Positions 21,810 to 34,226 of a DNA stretch of 64,000 nucleotides are shown here, one piece after another. The position numbers and the translations under genes were made by a program. How positions within the stretch are numbered: position 1 is the first letter of the stretch; the number at the start of each line of letters is the position of its first letter. The notes beneath the pieces were generated by a model. That model was not told where the DNA came from. It ran no database searches and saw nothing but the letters and a program-made list of their open reading frames with translations. The stretch comes from Diospyros lotus (taxonomy: Eukaryota > Streptophyta > Magnoliopsida > Ericales > Ebenaceae): NCBI RefSeq assembly GCF_014633365.1, contig NC_068344.1, positions 35,090,670-35,154,669 of the forward strand, read 5' to 3'.

Positions 21810-23133
21810 AGGTCAAAACAATTACATTTATTGAAAGTAAGGACGAAGGTGTTCCGCATTCCAAGCTCAAGGGAGGAAAGTCCCATCCATATTTGCCAAA
21901 TGATATGCTTTGTTGCCCAGATTCTCCTTGATGAAGAAAGGACCTTCTCAGTTTGGGCCTAGTGTGTCGTCACTCGCCCTACAAGCTCCTGGGAGTATCA
22001 GGTCGAATACTAGGTCTCCGACGTGGTAGTGTTGGATTCAGACCTTTCGGTTGTAGTATCGTGCCACCCTTTGTTGATAGACGACAACCCTTATACGAGC
22101 TATATCCCTTACTTCCTTAAGCAAGTCCAAGTTTGTCACTAGCTGCTCGTCATTATGGTTTGAATTGAAGGTGGCCCTCTAGTGGCTGATCACTTCATTT
22201 TCCGCTAGGATTATAACCTCGAATCCGTATACCATGGAGAAAGGGGTTTCTCCTGTGCTGCTCTGAGCTGTTGTTTGATATGCCTAGAGCACCGTTTGTA
22301 ATTCATTTACCCAATCCCCCTTTCTACCCTCAAGCTTCATCTTCAGGATCTGCTTGATTATCTTGTTAACAGCCTCGACCTGTCCATTGGCCTGGGGGTG
22401 GTCCACAGAGGTAAAACTTTTTTGGATCCCCATCGATTTGCGAAATTGGATGAGTTGCTCGCTGGTGAATTGGGTTCCATTGTTCGTTATTATTTGTTGT
22501 GGAACCCCAAACCTGCAAATGATATTATCCCATGTAAATATTTGTACCTCCGAGCTGGTGATCTGTGAGAGCTCTTTGGCTCTACCCATTTGATGAAGTA
22601 GTCAATTGCCACTATGGCATAGTTGCACCCACTGCGGGCTGTCAAAAATGGCCCGATCAAATCCATGCCCTAAATAGCTAAAGGCCACTAGGTGTTCATC
22701 TACTGAAGGTAAGCTGGTGGAGCTTGCAAAACTTTACCAAATCTCTAACATTTATTACACTTCTTGACCAGCTCCACGGTATCTTGCCTTATGGTAAGCC
22801 AATAAAACCTGTGTCGGAGTGCCTTCTGTGCTAGTGAGAGTGCTCTGGCATGATTACCGTAGTGGCCAGCGTGAACCTCTTCCAGCACGGTCTGACTGTC
22901 AGTGCCATCGATGCACCTCAAAAGTGGGGCTGAGAACCCCCTCATGTATAATCTATCATCATAGATGCAATATCGAGCTGCTCGAGCTTGCAGCTAACGT
23001 GCCTCCAATTTGTCTTCTGGTAATTTCCCATTTTGCAAATAATTCAGGATGGGATTCATCCACGGGCCTTGGGATACCTCAATAGCCAGCATTTTAGTTA
23101 GTTGTTCTGTGCTTGGGGTGGCTAAGAACTCCA
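21810..23133 (-). pseudogene. Tat integrase, degenerate
   Basis: The minus strand shows the zinc-binding region (22945-22745: HAGHYGN then VKKCNKC). The catalytic core follows (22589-22284: FGVPQQIITNNGTQF and PQANGQVEAVNK), then a C-terminal part near 22250-21830 (GETPFSMVYGFEV, VGDLVF). The core has NNGTQF where DNGTQF is expected, so one catalytic Asp is Asn. Several stops break the frame. The link to the RNase H upstream is cut by the solo LTR at 23134-25126. Confidence 0.8.
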
Positions 23134-25126
23134 TGTTGTTTTACTTTGGTATACTTAGTTTTGATGATGAAAAACATATTTTATTAAATCCCTAAGTCAT
23201 GAATCAAGGTAGTGGTTTTCAACAAAAATCAATTTCAAGTGCTTTGTTAAAATGAAAACCAAAAAGATTTATGATTTTCTATATTAGTTAGAGATTTGCA
23301 AAGTCAAGTATTTAGTCTTAAAAGAATCTCCTAAAATGATTTTCAAATTAGCTTTGAAGTCATTGGTTAACATAGAGCTAAAATTGTTCTAAGGCAAAAG
23401 ACCAACTTGAACATAAATGTGTTTGATGAAAATCCAATCTTAAGTATGAAAAATCATTTATGTTAATCTCATTCTTCAGAATAAGCTTTCATATTTTGAA
23501 GCATGCATGAAAGGTTTTGGTTTGAAACTTAATCGTATGAAAAATCCTTTAGTTCATGCATCATGTCTTGAAACTCGTTTCGATAACGCTTCAATATTTT
23601 TTCTAAGTCTGGAAGACTAGCACCTTATAAGGAGACATATATGAAAATGTTTCCTTTTTAAAAAACTAACTCCCAGTAATTCAATAGCTAACATTCATTA
23701 GTGATAAAATGATTTTTAACGAATTTTTCAAGAAATGAAAAGTGTATATCTTGGAGGTGGTAAAATTGCAAAATCTTAAGTTCCTACTAAAACCCAAATT
23801 CTACTTTTTTATTCTTATGGATTTTGATTTTTTTGATATTTTTATTGAATCCAAATGGGGCGTACTTTCTTATTTACATTTATGTATTAAAGTAAATGGA
23901 AGGTAAAATATAAATTAAACAAAATGAGGACATTTACTGTAAATATGTTGTAATGTTTTCAAGGTTCATTTTGTTGAAAATCTTCCTCATCTGTCAACTG
24001 TCGGCTTCAATCTGTCGACTATGCATAAGGATAGTCGACTATACTTGTTCAATCTGTCGACTATATCATGTATCTGTCGATTATTTTTTCATCTGTCCAT
24101 TATCATGTAAGGATAGTCGACTATGGCTTTTCATCTATCGACTATTTTTGTTCATAAAATTCAAAATTCTCTTCAAATTTTTACAATAGTTTACTGTGCA
24201 TATGTATCTGTCGACTATGGGATTTTTGTGTTAGAAATAGTTGACTATCACTTTCTGTCTGTCGACTATGTTTGGTTTTATTTAAAGAAATAGTTGACTA
24301 ACCCATTTGATCTGTCGACTATGTGTTTCACAAAAACTTACAATGGCTAGTTTTTCAATCTCCAACGGCTAGTTTCTCATTCTCCAACGGTCATAAACGG
24401 CTTCATTTCTCTTCAATCTTGTGGGAAGCTTATAAATACAAGTCATGGATGATCAAGAGAAGGCTAATGGACGGGAATGAATTAATTTGAGCTTACTGTT
24501 ACTCTCGTTTGTATTTACAGTGATTGTGCTTCAATTTTTTCTCTCTTCAAGGCTTTGATTTTAACTTGTATTAATTCATTCAAGCCTTGTTTTCATTGTG
24601 AGAGAACTTATAACTAAGAGTGCCAACTCTTAGCATCTCGTTTACATTTGTATCACTCTTATTTTCCTAACTTTGTGCTAGAAGACTTGCTCGTTAAAGC
24701 AAGTGGCTGTAATTCCTAGCTAGGTGCTAGAGGGCTTGCTTGTATAAGCAAGAGGTTGTAATTCCTAGTCTTGGACTAGAGGACCTACTTGGTTTAAGTA
24801 GGGGGTTTTAGTGGATGGTTTGAAAAATCCTTAGTGAGGAGCTAAGGAAGTGGATTAGGCTTGGGTTAAGCCGAACCACTATAAATCCTTGTGTTTTCTT
24901 ATGCTTGTGTTCTTTGATACATTTATCTTTCCAAGCATTCCATTATTCCTCACTCGGGTCTCATATTTATCTTTGTTCATTTGTCATTTTTATGGTTTAT
25001 GCTTTAAAACTCTAAAACCTCAATCTGTATCAAAAAGATTTTATTTTAAGTTCTATCAATTAAGTTTTTTAAAATCACCAATTCACCCATCTCTTGGTGT
25101 GTGCCATAGAACCTACTGTTCTAACA
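23134..25126 (+). mobile_element. Solo LTR, SIRE/Maximus-like, TSD CTCCA
   Basis: A 1993-bp unit starts TGTTGTTTTAC, has TTTTGATGATGAAAAAC near the start as in SIRE-type copia LTRs, and ends TTCTAACA. It is flanked by CTCCA at 23129-23133 and 25127-25131. It holds a cluster of CTGTCGACTAT words at 23995-24330. It lies inside the Tat pol gene. Confidence 0.85.
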
Positions 25127-25615
25127 CTCCACAGGTATGGCCCCCAAGAACTCCACATCCCGGGCAGTTGCTAGGCGAGCTAATGCATCAGCATGAGAGT
25201 TTTAGGAGCAGGGAATCTGGCGCATTTCATATTTTTTGAAAGTGGCTAAGAGTTCACATACCTTTTGTAAGTACACCACCATCTTTGTATCTCTGGCCTA
25301 GTATTCTCCCCATACCTGGTTAATAACCAGCTGAGAATCACTGAAGATTACCAGGGCCTCAACTTGTACCTCTTTTTCCAGACGGAGTCCTGCTAATAGG
25401 GCCTTATACTCAGCTTTGTTATTGGTGACCGAAAATCCGAATCTCAGGGCGTAGAGGATTTTATGACCCTCGGGGCTTATCAACATAACCCCAGCGCCTA
25501 CTCCTTGCTCACTTAATGATCCGTCCACGTATAATTCCCAGTATGGCCCTTCTAAGTTCTCTAATTCCTCGCCAACTAGCCTAGTAAACTCAGCAATAAA
25601 GTCCGCCAGTGCTTG
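25127..25615 (-). pseudogene. Second (archaeal-type) RNase H of the Tat element
   Basis: The minus-strand frame reads ALADFIAEF, then LYVDGSLSEQGVGAG, then NNKAEYKALLAGL, then FSDSQLVINQ. These are the Asp, Glu and Asp motifs of the additional RNase H known in Tat elements. The frame is open from the Tekay insertion edge at 25615 to a stop near 25298. The upstream part of the same protein resumes at 38424. Confidence 0.85.
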
Positions 25616-28600
25616 TGTAATACCTGAGAAATTCTAAAGGACTCAAGGGTAATTTATCTTGGGGTAAAAATGGAATTTAAGGATAAATTGAGGGTATAAC
25701 GGTAATTTATTACCGTATAGATGATTGAATTGACTGCCGGGAGTGCCCTGGAGCCAAGATGCCAAAGGAAAATTATATGGCATTAATGAGCACCCCAAGA
25801 TAGGATTTATGATGCCGAAAGAAATGAGATCGGGAACAATTTTTGGTACAGCTAAAAAGGCAGCTGCTAATTAAGCTGCAATATCAAATTATCATAGACA
25901 ACTTTTCGGAAGTCAACGGAAGCTTGAGGGGGTTTTGATTTTTCATGAGGAACAACCCTTCAGAAGTTTCAGGAAGAAACGAGAAGGTTTGAGGTTAAAA
26001 CAAAGATTCGGGCCAAAGTGCAGTTTACCAAATTCGCCGGAGGGAGGTCAAGATGGCAAGTTTTTGAAATCTTTCGAGAAGGAATGAAAGTTTTTAGGAG
26101 TTGAGGGACTCAATGGCACTATTGAAAAGCTCAGGGGTTTAAAGGAAAGGACCAAAATGCACAATGAGAAAATATAGGGGTTAAAATGCAATTTTCCAAA
26201 CTTTGAGGATGGAGCATGGCTGCCATGGCCGACCAGCCTCATCTGGTCGTCGAGCAGCCTCATCTGAACCATGGGATTGCACGGGGGTTGGTCGGGGATG
26301 CTTGAGGATCAAGCTTGGGCCGACAACAGCCACGAGGGTGGCCGGAATTTGAAGAAAAGCCGACCAAGAATTTGGCCGAATTTGGGGAGCTTCAAAAGTC
26401 ATCATTACGGTCTGTTTTTGTAGCAAATAGGTCAATCCAGGGGTGGTAGAAGCCTCAGAGGAATCAATTTAGCAAGCTTGGAGCGTTTGGAAGCCCATGG
26501 TCGCCTATAAATAAAGATGGCCAAGAAGAGGAAGAAAATTAATTTCTTCAATCTGTGAATTCGTGAACAAATTGAGAGCAACGGATAAGGGGCTTTTGTT
26601 GCCCGTGTCCAGAGGATCATTCCTGTGAAATTTGCAGAATTCTCGTTGAAAGATGGGGGAGTTATGAAGCTTCGATGAAAAATCGAGTTTCGCCGGAAAA
26701 TCGGGTTAAGCAGTCAAAAAATGGCTCCAATCATCCGGTTTGAAGCCATAGTCTTGTAGAGGATGAAGAGAGGAAGCCATAGGTTCAAACAGGGGGTCAA
26801 TTGGAGGTCGGATGAGGGAGATATGGCTATTAAACGGAAGGCAACCCACCAATCCGACGAGATGAAGGAAGAAGACGACCGGCGCGTGGGCACACGCGCC
26901 AGCTGGGCCCCGCGAGTGGGCGCGCTTGAACCAACTTGTGAGGGCGAGTGTGGGCGCTTCCGGATGAAGGATCATGAACGAGGATCAAAAGCATGCAACG
27001 GAAGCGTTTTAAAAATAAAACGATCCTCGTATTGGTTAGAGTCTAGGAGACTTACTTTTTTGGCGGATTACCGGACGGAATGGAGCGATGGGTGCTTCTT
27101 CGTGTGGAGGAGACGACGGCTGCCCTGCTAGCCTTCGGCTCCGTCGCATCAGAACACAAACGCCCCCTTTCGATCTTCCGGAGTATGACTCGAACTCGTG
27201 TCCTCTCTTCGGTGAAGAAGAATGAAAAACGACTTGGATTAAAAAACAACTAAAGAGAGATATATATAGGGAGAACCCTAGGGTTAAAACCCTAGTGGGC
27301 CAAACCCTAATGGGCCAAATCTTTTAATTAATTTCCTAATTGGGTTAGCCCAATTAATTAATTAAAACCCTTATGAACTATTATTTTATTTTAGCCCAAT
27401 GGACCATTCTAAATAAAATAATTCTCTCTTAATGTAATTCATCCAACAAGCCAAATGTATTAAAAATACATGAGTTACATCGAGCTACCCCGGGGACCAA
27501 AAGACAAATTATTCACGGCTACTAAAATGACCAAAATATCCCTGCTACCTAGTAGCTATATTTTGTCATTCTAAGTGTTCCAACTATCACCATATGGTAA
27601 CACTGACCCCACGAATAATTTTGCATATGCCATGTCTTTGACCTACTAGTGTAATGACGAAAATACCCCTCTGTGTAACACCCATCATTCAGAAAGGAAT
27701 AATGTACTAACACCTTTCTAAATGACTTCTACCATCCTTAGATCACTAGTCCAATAATCCGTGACTACTCGAATGTACTTGCTTATCATTGGGAGCTACC
27801 CAGAAGCACACACTCATAAGTCACGTTCCCAGGGCCCTGGATTATTCGATTATTCTTGGACAATCACAAGGGGGTGAATCACAGAAACTATCTTGTATTA
27901 GTCTGTCTTAGCTAATTAGAAACCATACTCCCAACTCAAAAGGATATTGATCTTTGATAGACCTCACCTACAATGAATCTAAGAATATAGCTCTAGGTTC
28001 ACCAGACCACCAACTAATACTCAAGTATTAGAGTACTCGTCCACGTAGTAGCAGTGATAGACTAGCTCCATGATAATTAGTACTTTGTCATTAGCTTCTA
28101 TCACAGGTCCACTCTACGCATTCCAAATGCGCTTGTACAATTAGAGTAAACGGACTGTTTACTGGCTAAGGCAAGCCATCCTCCATTAGGATCTATTGCA
28201 CAATGATCTTATCATGATAGAATGTCCAGTTCTATCAAAAGATCAAGAGTTATATTTTCTTGCTTATTAAGTACCCATGATTCATGCCTAACTGTGAAGA
28301 ACGACCCATCACATGAATCACTTACTTAATAGCATGGACACCTTTCCAACAATTAAATGCAAATAATATATGTGCCATAAACTGAATAAAAGGAACATCA
28401 TTACCATAAATTAAACAAAACGTGTCTTTAGGGCATACATTTCCAACACCGGACTCCAAAAATTCTGAAAAAAAATGATAAATTCCTCTAAAATCGAGAT
28501 CTAGGTCCTATAAAAAAGATTTAAATTTGGAGTTCTCTAAGTCTCGATTCTAGCATCAAAGTGCCTCGTTTTGGGTGAAAACGTACCATCAGGGTAAGTC

Positions 28601-29688
28601 CAGTATTTTTCCTTAGAAGTTTATAACATATTATGAATTGTTGTGAAGATAGATTTGAGGAAATAGTCTGGATATAATTATTGGGATTTTTAGAAGGAAA
28701 ATAAGAAATAAATAGAATATTGAGGATATTTAGTGATTAAATATTATTTTATGATTGAGGTAATCGAGATGATGATATTGGTGCAACTTTTGAGAGTTGG
28801 CATGAAAATCGAGGCGAGGCATGCATATCGAGGCGATGCATGTTTTTCGAGAAAAGGTAAATTTATCTCAAAAGGTGAGTTTTCCTATCCTATTTATGAT
28901 ATGATTGTTATATGCATGTTATTTATGAATGCAAGATTCATTTTTGTCATATTGCATGGAAAGTCGTGATATTTGTATTGCATGATATTATTGTCATATT
29001 GATATTTGTGCATGGGAATGGGATGTCGCCCCCAGAGTGTAGCCGTAATTCCCCAAGGGCGTTGAGGGAATAACGTTAGGCTTATCCTGTAGAGGTTCGG
29101 GATTTGCCTAGGATTCCTAGCCGGGCTTGCGGGCCAAGGAAATTACACTAAGGGCAAATGTTGTTCATGTTATTGCATCATGCATTCATACATATGTTTT
29201 GGACCCTCACTAGAAGTTTCATCTTCTAATGGGTTATGCCCCTGGAACATTCAACGTTCCAGTTGAGACTTGCAGTTAGGGCAAGGAGCAGGTTGAGGTA
29301 TGACGGCACGTGATGGCGTGGCCGATGGATTCAGCAGGTGGTTCGAGTATTTTATTTGTTCAGAGTTGCCTATGTATGTTGAGGTACCATATGATTGCAC
29401 CTAGAGTGTTAGATGTTATCTCGGGAGACGTGTCTCCATGTATTTATGTGTTTGAGGATATGATGGTAATATATGGTACAGATTCTTATATTGATTTAAA
29501 TATAGTGAGTCGATTATGTATCATATCAGGTTTCGATTGTCGCTTCCGCATTTTGAATGATTTGCTGGGGTGTTTCCCTTTATAATATGGCAATTTGATG
29601 AATGGGAGATGTATAAGGAAAGGGATTATGTATGTATGAGATGAGCCCCAGCATAGTGGCACGCCCTCCGACGGGGCAGGGTGTTACA
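25616..29688 (+). mobile_element. 5' LTR of the Tekay-type element
   Basis: It starts TGTAATACCTGAG and ends GCAGGGTGTTACA. Length is 4073 bp, or about 2584 bp without the nested copia LTR at 26965-28448, close to the 2598-bp 3' LTR. ORFs inside are shadows. Confidence 0.9.
26965..28448 (-). mobile_element. Solo copia LTR, TSD CCGGA
   Basis: On the minus strand the LTR starts TGTTGGAAATGTATGCCC and ends ATGATCCTTCA. It is flanked by CCGGA at 26960-26964 and 28449-28453. The start is typical of Ty1/copia LTRs. A sister copy lies at 32396-33884 in the same orientation. It interrupts the Tekay 5' LTR but is absent from the 3' LTR, so it postdates the Tekay insertion. Confidence 0.9.
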
Positions 29689-29890
29689 GTTGGTATCAGA
29701 GCGGATGTTAAGTAAGAGCCTGAAGTAGCTCTGATACAGTTGGTATCAGAGCGAATTTTTGGAAAAGAGGTCCGATTGGAAGCCTTAAATGGCTCTGATA
29801 CAGTGGGTATCAGTGCGGAAATTGTTGAAGACAAAGGAAATGTCTGAGCCTTAAGTGACTAAGATATAGTCGATATTAGGGCGAACCTAA
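29689..29890 (+). promoter_or_regulatory. Primer binding site (tRNA-iMet) with repeated copies
   Basis: TGGTATCAGAGC at 29691-29702 directly follows the LTR and is the usual initiator-tRNA-Met primer site. Further copies follow at about 29742 (TGGTATCAGAGCG) and 29799 (GGGTATCAGTGCG), with a decayed one near 29861. The later copies are preceded by CTCTGATACAG, forming short inverted repeats around them. Period is about 55-62 bp. Confidence 0.85.
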
Positions 29891-32390
29891 GGAAAGGTCG
29901 CATATGGCTAGATAAGTAAAGCCACCGTAAGATTCGGGTATCAACGGTTACTAGATAAGTGTGTTGTAGTGGAAGTGCATGTCTAGGAAAGTTCTGACTA
30001 AGGAAAGACTTGGTACTTAAATGCATCCATTGTGACCCACCTCTCTTTCCTGGGAACTTACCTGGTGTACTCTTCATGACAAACATTATTTCAGTAGACG
30101 ACTACTATTCCCGGTGAATAATAGAATGCCTGATAGAAGCTAGTTCAAGTGGAGTGATCTATCTATTGGGAATAAGGATCCGATTCGGGTGTAAGGATGA
30201 CTCGGTAACCATGATTAGGGATCCGAGAGATTGAGAGGCTGTTGATTTAAGGTCAGTAGTCAAAATCCTTGCAATGAAAGATAGGATAACTGTGGTTATC
30301 GAGGATGATCGGTTCATGGATGATTAATCCAAGGTGACAAGGCCTAGCTGATGAGTTAGGATCGAAGGATAAAAATTTTCGAGGATCATTTGGTATCTCG
30401 AAAATAAGATATGGGATCCCACGGATTGGGACGAACGAGAGGCCAAAAATGGCCAAATGATGGCGCATGAGTACGTCAATTGATGAGCTGAAAGTGGTGC
30501 AACTGATGTGACTCGCAAAGACGGGATAGGAAACCCTAGTAGCGTGACGACACTACTGGTTCAGTGTTCACAATGACAGATCTGGATCTAGGGACCGAGG
30601 CAGAAAACTTGTGATGAGCTTATGACCAACATACCGGGGAAGCTAGGTAGTTGTCTCGTGGTATGGGTTAGTGGACCCAGGGTCTAAGTTGCTTAGTGAA
30701 CTGTAGAGGAAACGATCAGATGCTGAAGATCTGGGGCAGCCCAGTAAGGTCGGTACCTTATGGGGGGAGTCTAAGTCCCGATGGGTGCGAGATGTGCCAC
30801 TAGTTGTGATTAATAGAGGCCGGAAGCCTCGTGAACTAATGAGATGGATTGGACTGTGTGTCCTATTTAAAGAATTGCATTAGAGTTCGTGGTCATCTTG
30901 TAAGTGGGTGACACGACGAACGGTTCAAGACTCAAGGGATAGAATACCTCGGTGTCTAGTACGGTAATGGGATCATGAGATAGAAATGTTGAGTGGCTCA
31001 AAGGGAAAGCTACCTAACGTATGAAATAGAAAGGAAAGATGCATGCTTGTGAGCCGTGTAGGCGCTACCTAAGAGGTGATGGAATCACCAGGCCATGATG
31101 AGGGCCTAGAATAAAGGTTCTTATAGAAGGAGTTAGACTCAGGGCAGCGGCGACGAATGATAGTTCTTGAAGGACTACGACGAGACCGTGCAGTTTTCAC
31201 CCAAGACGTACCCAAGTGAGGGTCGACATATGATGTAGGGGTAAGCCTACCATATTGATGGGGGTGATGATGGCAGCTGTGTGCTGGCTGACGGAAAGAG
31301 TAGTGCCTAGGAAGAACTAATTTAATGGTCAAGTGCCAATAGTCAACTGGATCTGAAGAACGAAATGCGAGAGTCAGTGGATTCTCGATAAATGAGTTTC
31401 AGGTAGTGGAGCATGACCGGTCCAAAGGCTTGACCGATGAATTCTGAAATGGTAGTCTCGACTCAGAGTAGAGTTCAAGTATTAAAAAGGAAATAGGTGC
31501 TTGATGGTCGTATCAACCGTAAAGAAATGATATGGAAACCTAGTCAGTAGAGGTTGTGACTACGGTTTAGTGAACCTACAGAATTAGGTAAAATTGTCGG
31601 TGGTCAACCCGACAAGGAGAGCTTGAAAGCACCGTGATGAATGGTGGACTAAGGTCCATAGTAGTGAAAGAAATTGAGCTTTCGGAAGATGATTGGAACC
31701 AGATATCATAATTTGATTCAGGACTTTCGAGGATTAATCAATGTGAGATTCTTGAGGAATTTCTTAAAGGAATTAATTGAGAACCTATGGATTCATGAGG
31801 AAACTTTGGAGTTTTCAAAGGAAGAAATCTAGCGAGGATTGGAGTACCGTGGGTAATGTAAGTACCTACTTGCTCTAGCTGGTACCATGGCTATGGATTG
31901 TCGTCTTGAAGATTGTGCAAATCTTGGACGTGATTAAGAGAATCAAGATGATGGCAGATGTGCCAAGATGATAGGTTGTAGTAAGAGAAGCTGTAGACTC
32001 AAATTGAGTGATGATTCGAGATTTTCGATTTTGGAGATTGGAACTCTCGTATGACTAGACAGTTAGTCTAGGTAGCCTTGGTGGGCAAATTGAGAAATGT
32101 ATCGCTGAGTGATGTTAGCAAGTTATGGAAACAAGGAACTTGTCGAGATATGGTACGAGCACTTGCGGTTAGTGAAAAGTCGTAAGAAGAATTGGAAGAT
32201 GCTAAGATATATTCTCGGAAGATTTAACGAGATTATTTCTTAATGATGATGGCCAATGATAGCTTGAGGTTATAGGATGATTAGCTGTGTGCGACTTGAT
32301 TAAGGACACAAATTATCAGGCTTTGAAAAAGATTATAGTTAAGAGTTGATATCTTTTACCTCGAATTTGATGAATTATTGAACAGCTGTA
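29891..32390 (+). other. Interior of the Tekay-type element, no recognisable coding
   Basis: About 2.5 kb corresponding by position to gag and protease. I find no gag, zinc knuckle or DTG motif and no ORF above 90 codons. A segment at about 30605-30710 is duplicated at about 34675-34770. The sequence is heavily decayed or never coded. Confidence 0.6.
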
Positions 32391-32395
32391 AGAGG

Positions 32396-33884
32396 TGAAG
32401 GATCATGAACGAGGATACAAAGCATGCAACGGAAGCGTTTTAAAATCAAAAAACGTTCCTCGTATTGATAAGAATCTAGGAGACTTACTTTTGCGGCGGA
32501 TTACCGGACGAAATGGAGCGATGGGAGCTTTTTCGCGTTGTGGAGACGACGGCTGTCCTGCTAGCCTTCGGCTCCGTCGCATCAGAACTCAAACGCACCC
32601 TTTCGATCTTCCGGAGTATGACTCGAACTCGTGGCCTCTCTTCGGTGAAGAAGAATGAAAAACGACTTAGATGAAAAAACAACTAAAGAAAGATATATAT
32701 AGGGAGAACCCTAGGGTTAAAACCCTAGTGGGCCAAACCCTAATGGGCCAAGATCTTTTAATTAATTTTCTAATTGGGTTAGCCCAATTAATTAATTAAA
32801 AACCCTAATGAACTATTATTTTATTCTAGCCCAATGGATCATTCTGAATAAAATAATTCTCTCTCAATGTAATTCATCCAACAAGCCAAATGTATTAAAA
32901 AATACATGAGTTACATCGAGCTACCCCGGGGACCAAAAGACAAATTATTCACGGCTACTAAAATGACCAAAATATCCCTGCTACCTAGTAGCTATATTTT
33001 GTCATTCTAAGTGTTCCAACTATCACCATATGGTAACACTGACCCCACGAATAATTTTGCATATGCCATGTCTTTGACCTACTAGTGTAATGACGAAAAT
33101 ACCCCTCTGCGTAACACCCATCATTTAGAAAGGAATAATGTACTAACATCTTTCTAAATGACTTCTACCATCCTTAGATCACTAGTCCAATAATCCGTGA
33201 CTACTCGAATGTACTTGCTTATCACTGGGAGCTACCCAGAAGCACACACTCTTAAGTCACGTTCCCAGGGCCCTGGATTATTCGATTATTCTTGGACAAT
33301 CACAAGGGGGTGAATCACAGAAACTATCTTGTATTAGTCTGTCTTAGCTAATTAGAAACCATACTCCCAACTCAAAAGGATATTGATCTTTGATAGACCT
33401 CACCTACAATGAATCTAAGAATATAGCTCTAGGTTCACTAGACCACCAACTAATACTCAAGTATTAGAGTACTCGTCCACGTAGTAGCAGTGATAGATTA
33501 GCTCCATGATAATTAGTACTTTGTCATTAGCTTCTATCACAGGTCCACTCTACGCATTCCAAATGCGCTTGTACAATTAGAGTAAACGGACTATTTACTG
33601 GCTAAGGCAAGCCATCCTCCATTAGGATCTATTGCACAATGATCTTATCATGATAGAATGCCCAGTTCTATCAAAAGATCAAGAGTAATATTTTCTTGCT
33701 TATTAAGTACCCATGATTCATGCCTAACTGTGAAGAACGACCCATCACATGAATCACTTACTTAATAGCATGGACACCTTTCCAACAATTAAATGCAAAT
33801 AATATATGTGCCATAAACTGAATAAAAGAAACATCATTACCATAAATTAAACAAAACATGTCTTTAGGGCATACATTTCCAACA
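32396..33884 (-). mobile_element. Solo copia LTR, TSD AGAGG
   Basis: Same family and orientation as the LTR at 26965-28448; 1489 bp, flanked by AGAGG at 32391-32395 and 33885-33889. The two copies are highly similar along their length by eye. It interrupts the Tekay interior. Confidence 0.9.
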
Positions 33885-34034
33885 AGAGGCTGGGATATTC
33901 TTATGATTTATGTGTGATCGAGGTTAAGATAAGGAAATGAGGCATTCCGAAGATTAGCGTTTGAGTCGTGATTTGATGTTGTCCTATGATTTGACCAATG
34001 TACCATCTGCATTGAGGTCGCATTGGTAATTGTG

Positions 34035-34226
34035 TCTATTAATGATATGTTAGTGTACTCCTCGAATAAGGAGACACATGAGGAGCATTAAGGATCTCAG
34101 AATTGATGATATGTTGGTACACTCCTCGGTTAGGGAGACACATAAGGAACATTGAGGATCTTAGAATTGATGATATGATGGTGTACTCCTCAGATAAGGA
34201 GACGCACGAGGAACATTGAGAATAAT
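34035..34226 (+). repeat. RT active-site segment repeated three times (64-bp period)
   Basis: GATATGNTNGTGTACTCCTC-like sequence begins at 34044, 34108 and 34172, spaced exactly 64 bp. Each copy translates locally to a DDMLVYSS-like phrase followed by KETHEEH, the RT YxDD region of Ty3/gypsy pol. The period is not a multiple of three, so frame is lost between copies. Confidence 0.8.

Noticed and set aside
23995..24330. CRISPR-like spaced repeats
   Set aside because: Plant DNA, very short words, irregular spacing; it is an LTR-internal motif cluster.
26763..27131. 122-codon plus-strand ORF
   Set aside because: Spans the junction between the Tekay LTR and the nested copia LTR, so it cannot be an original gene.
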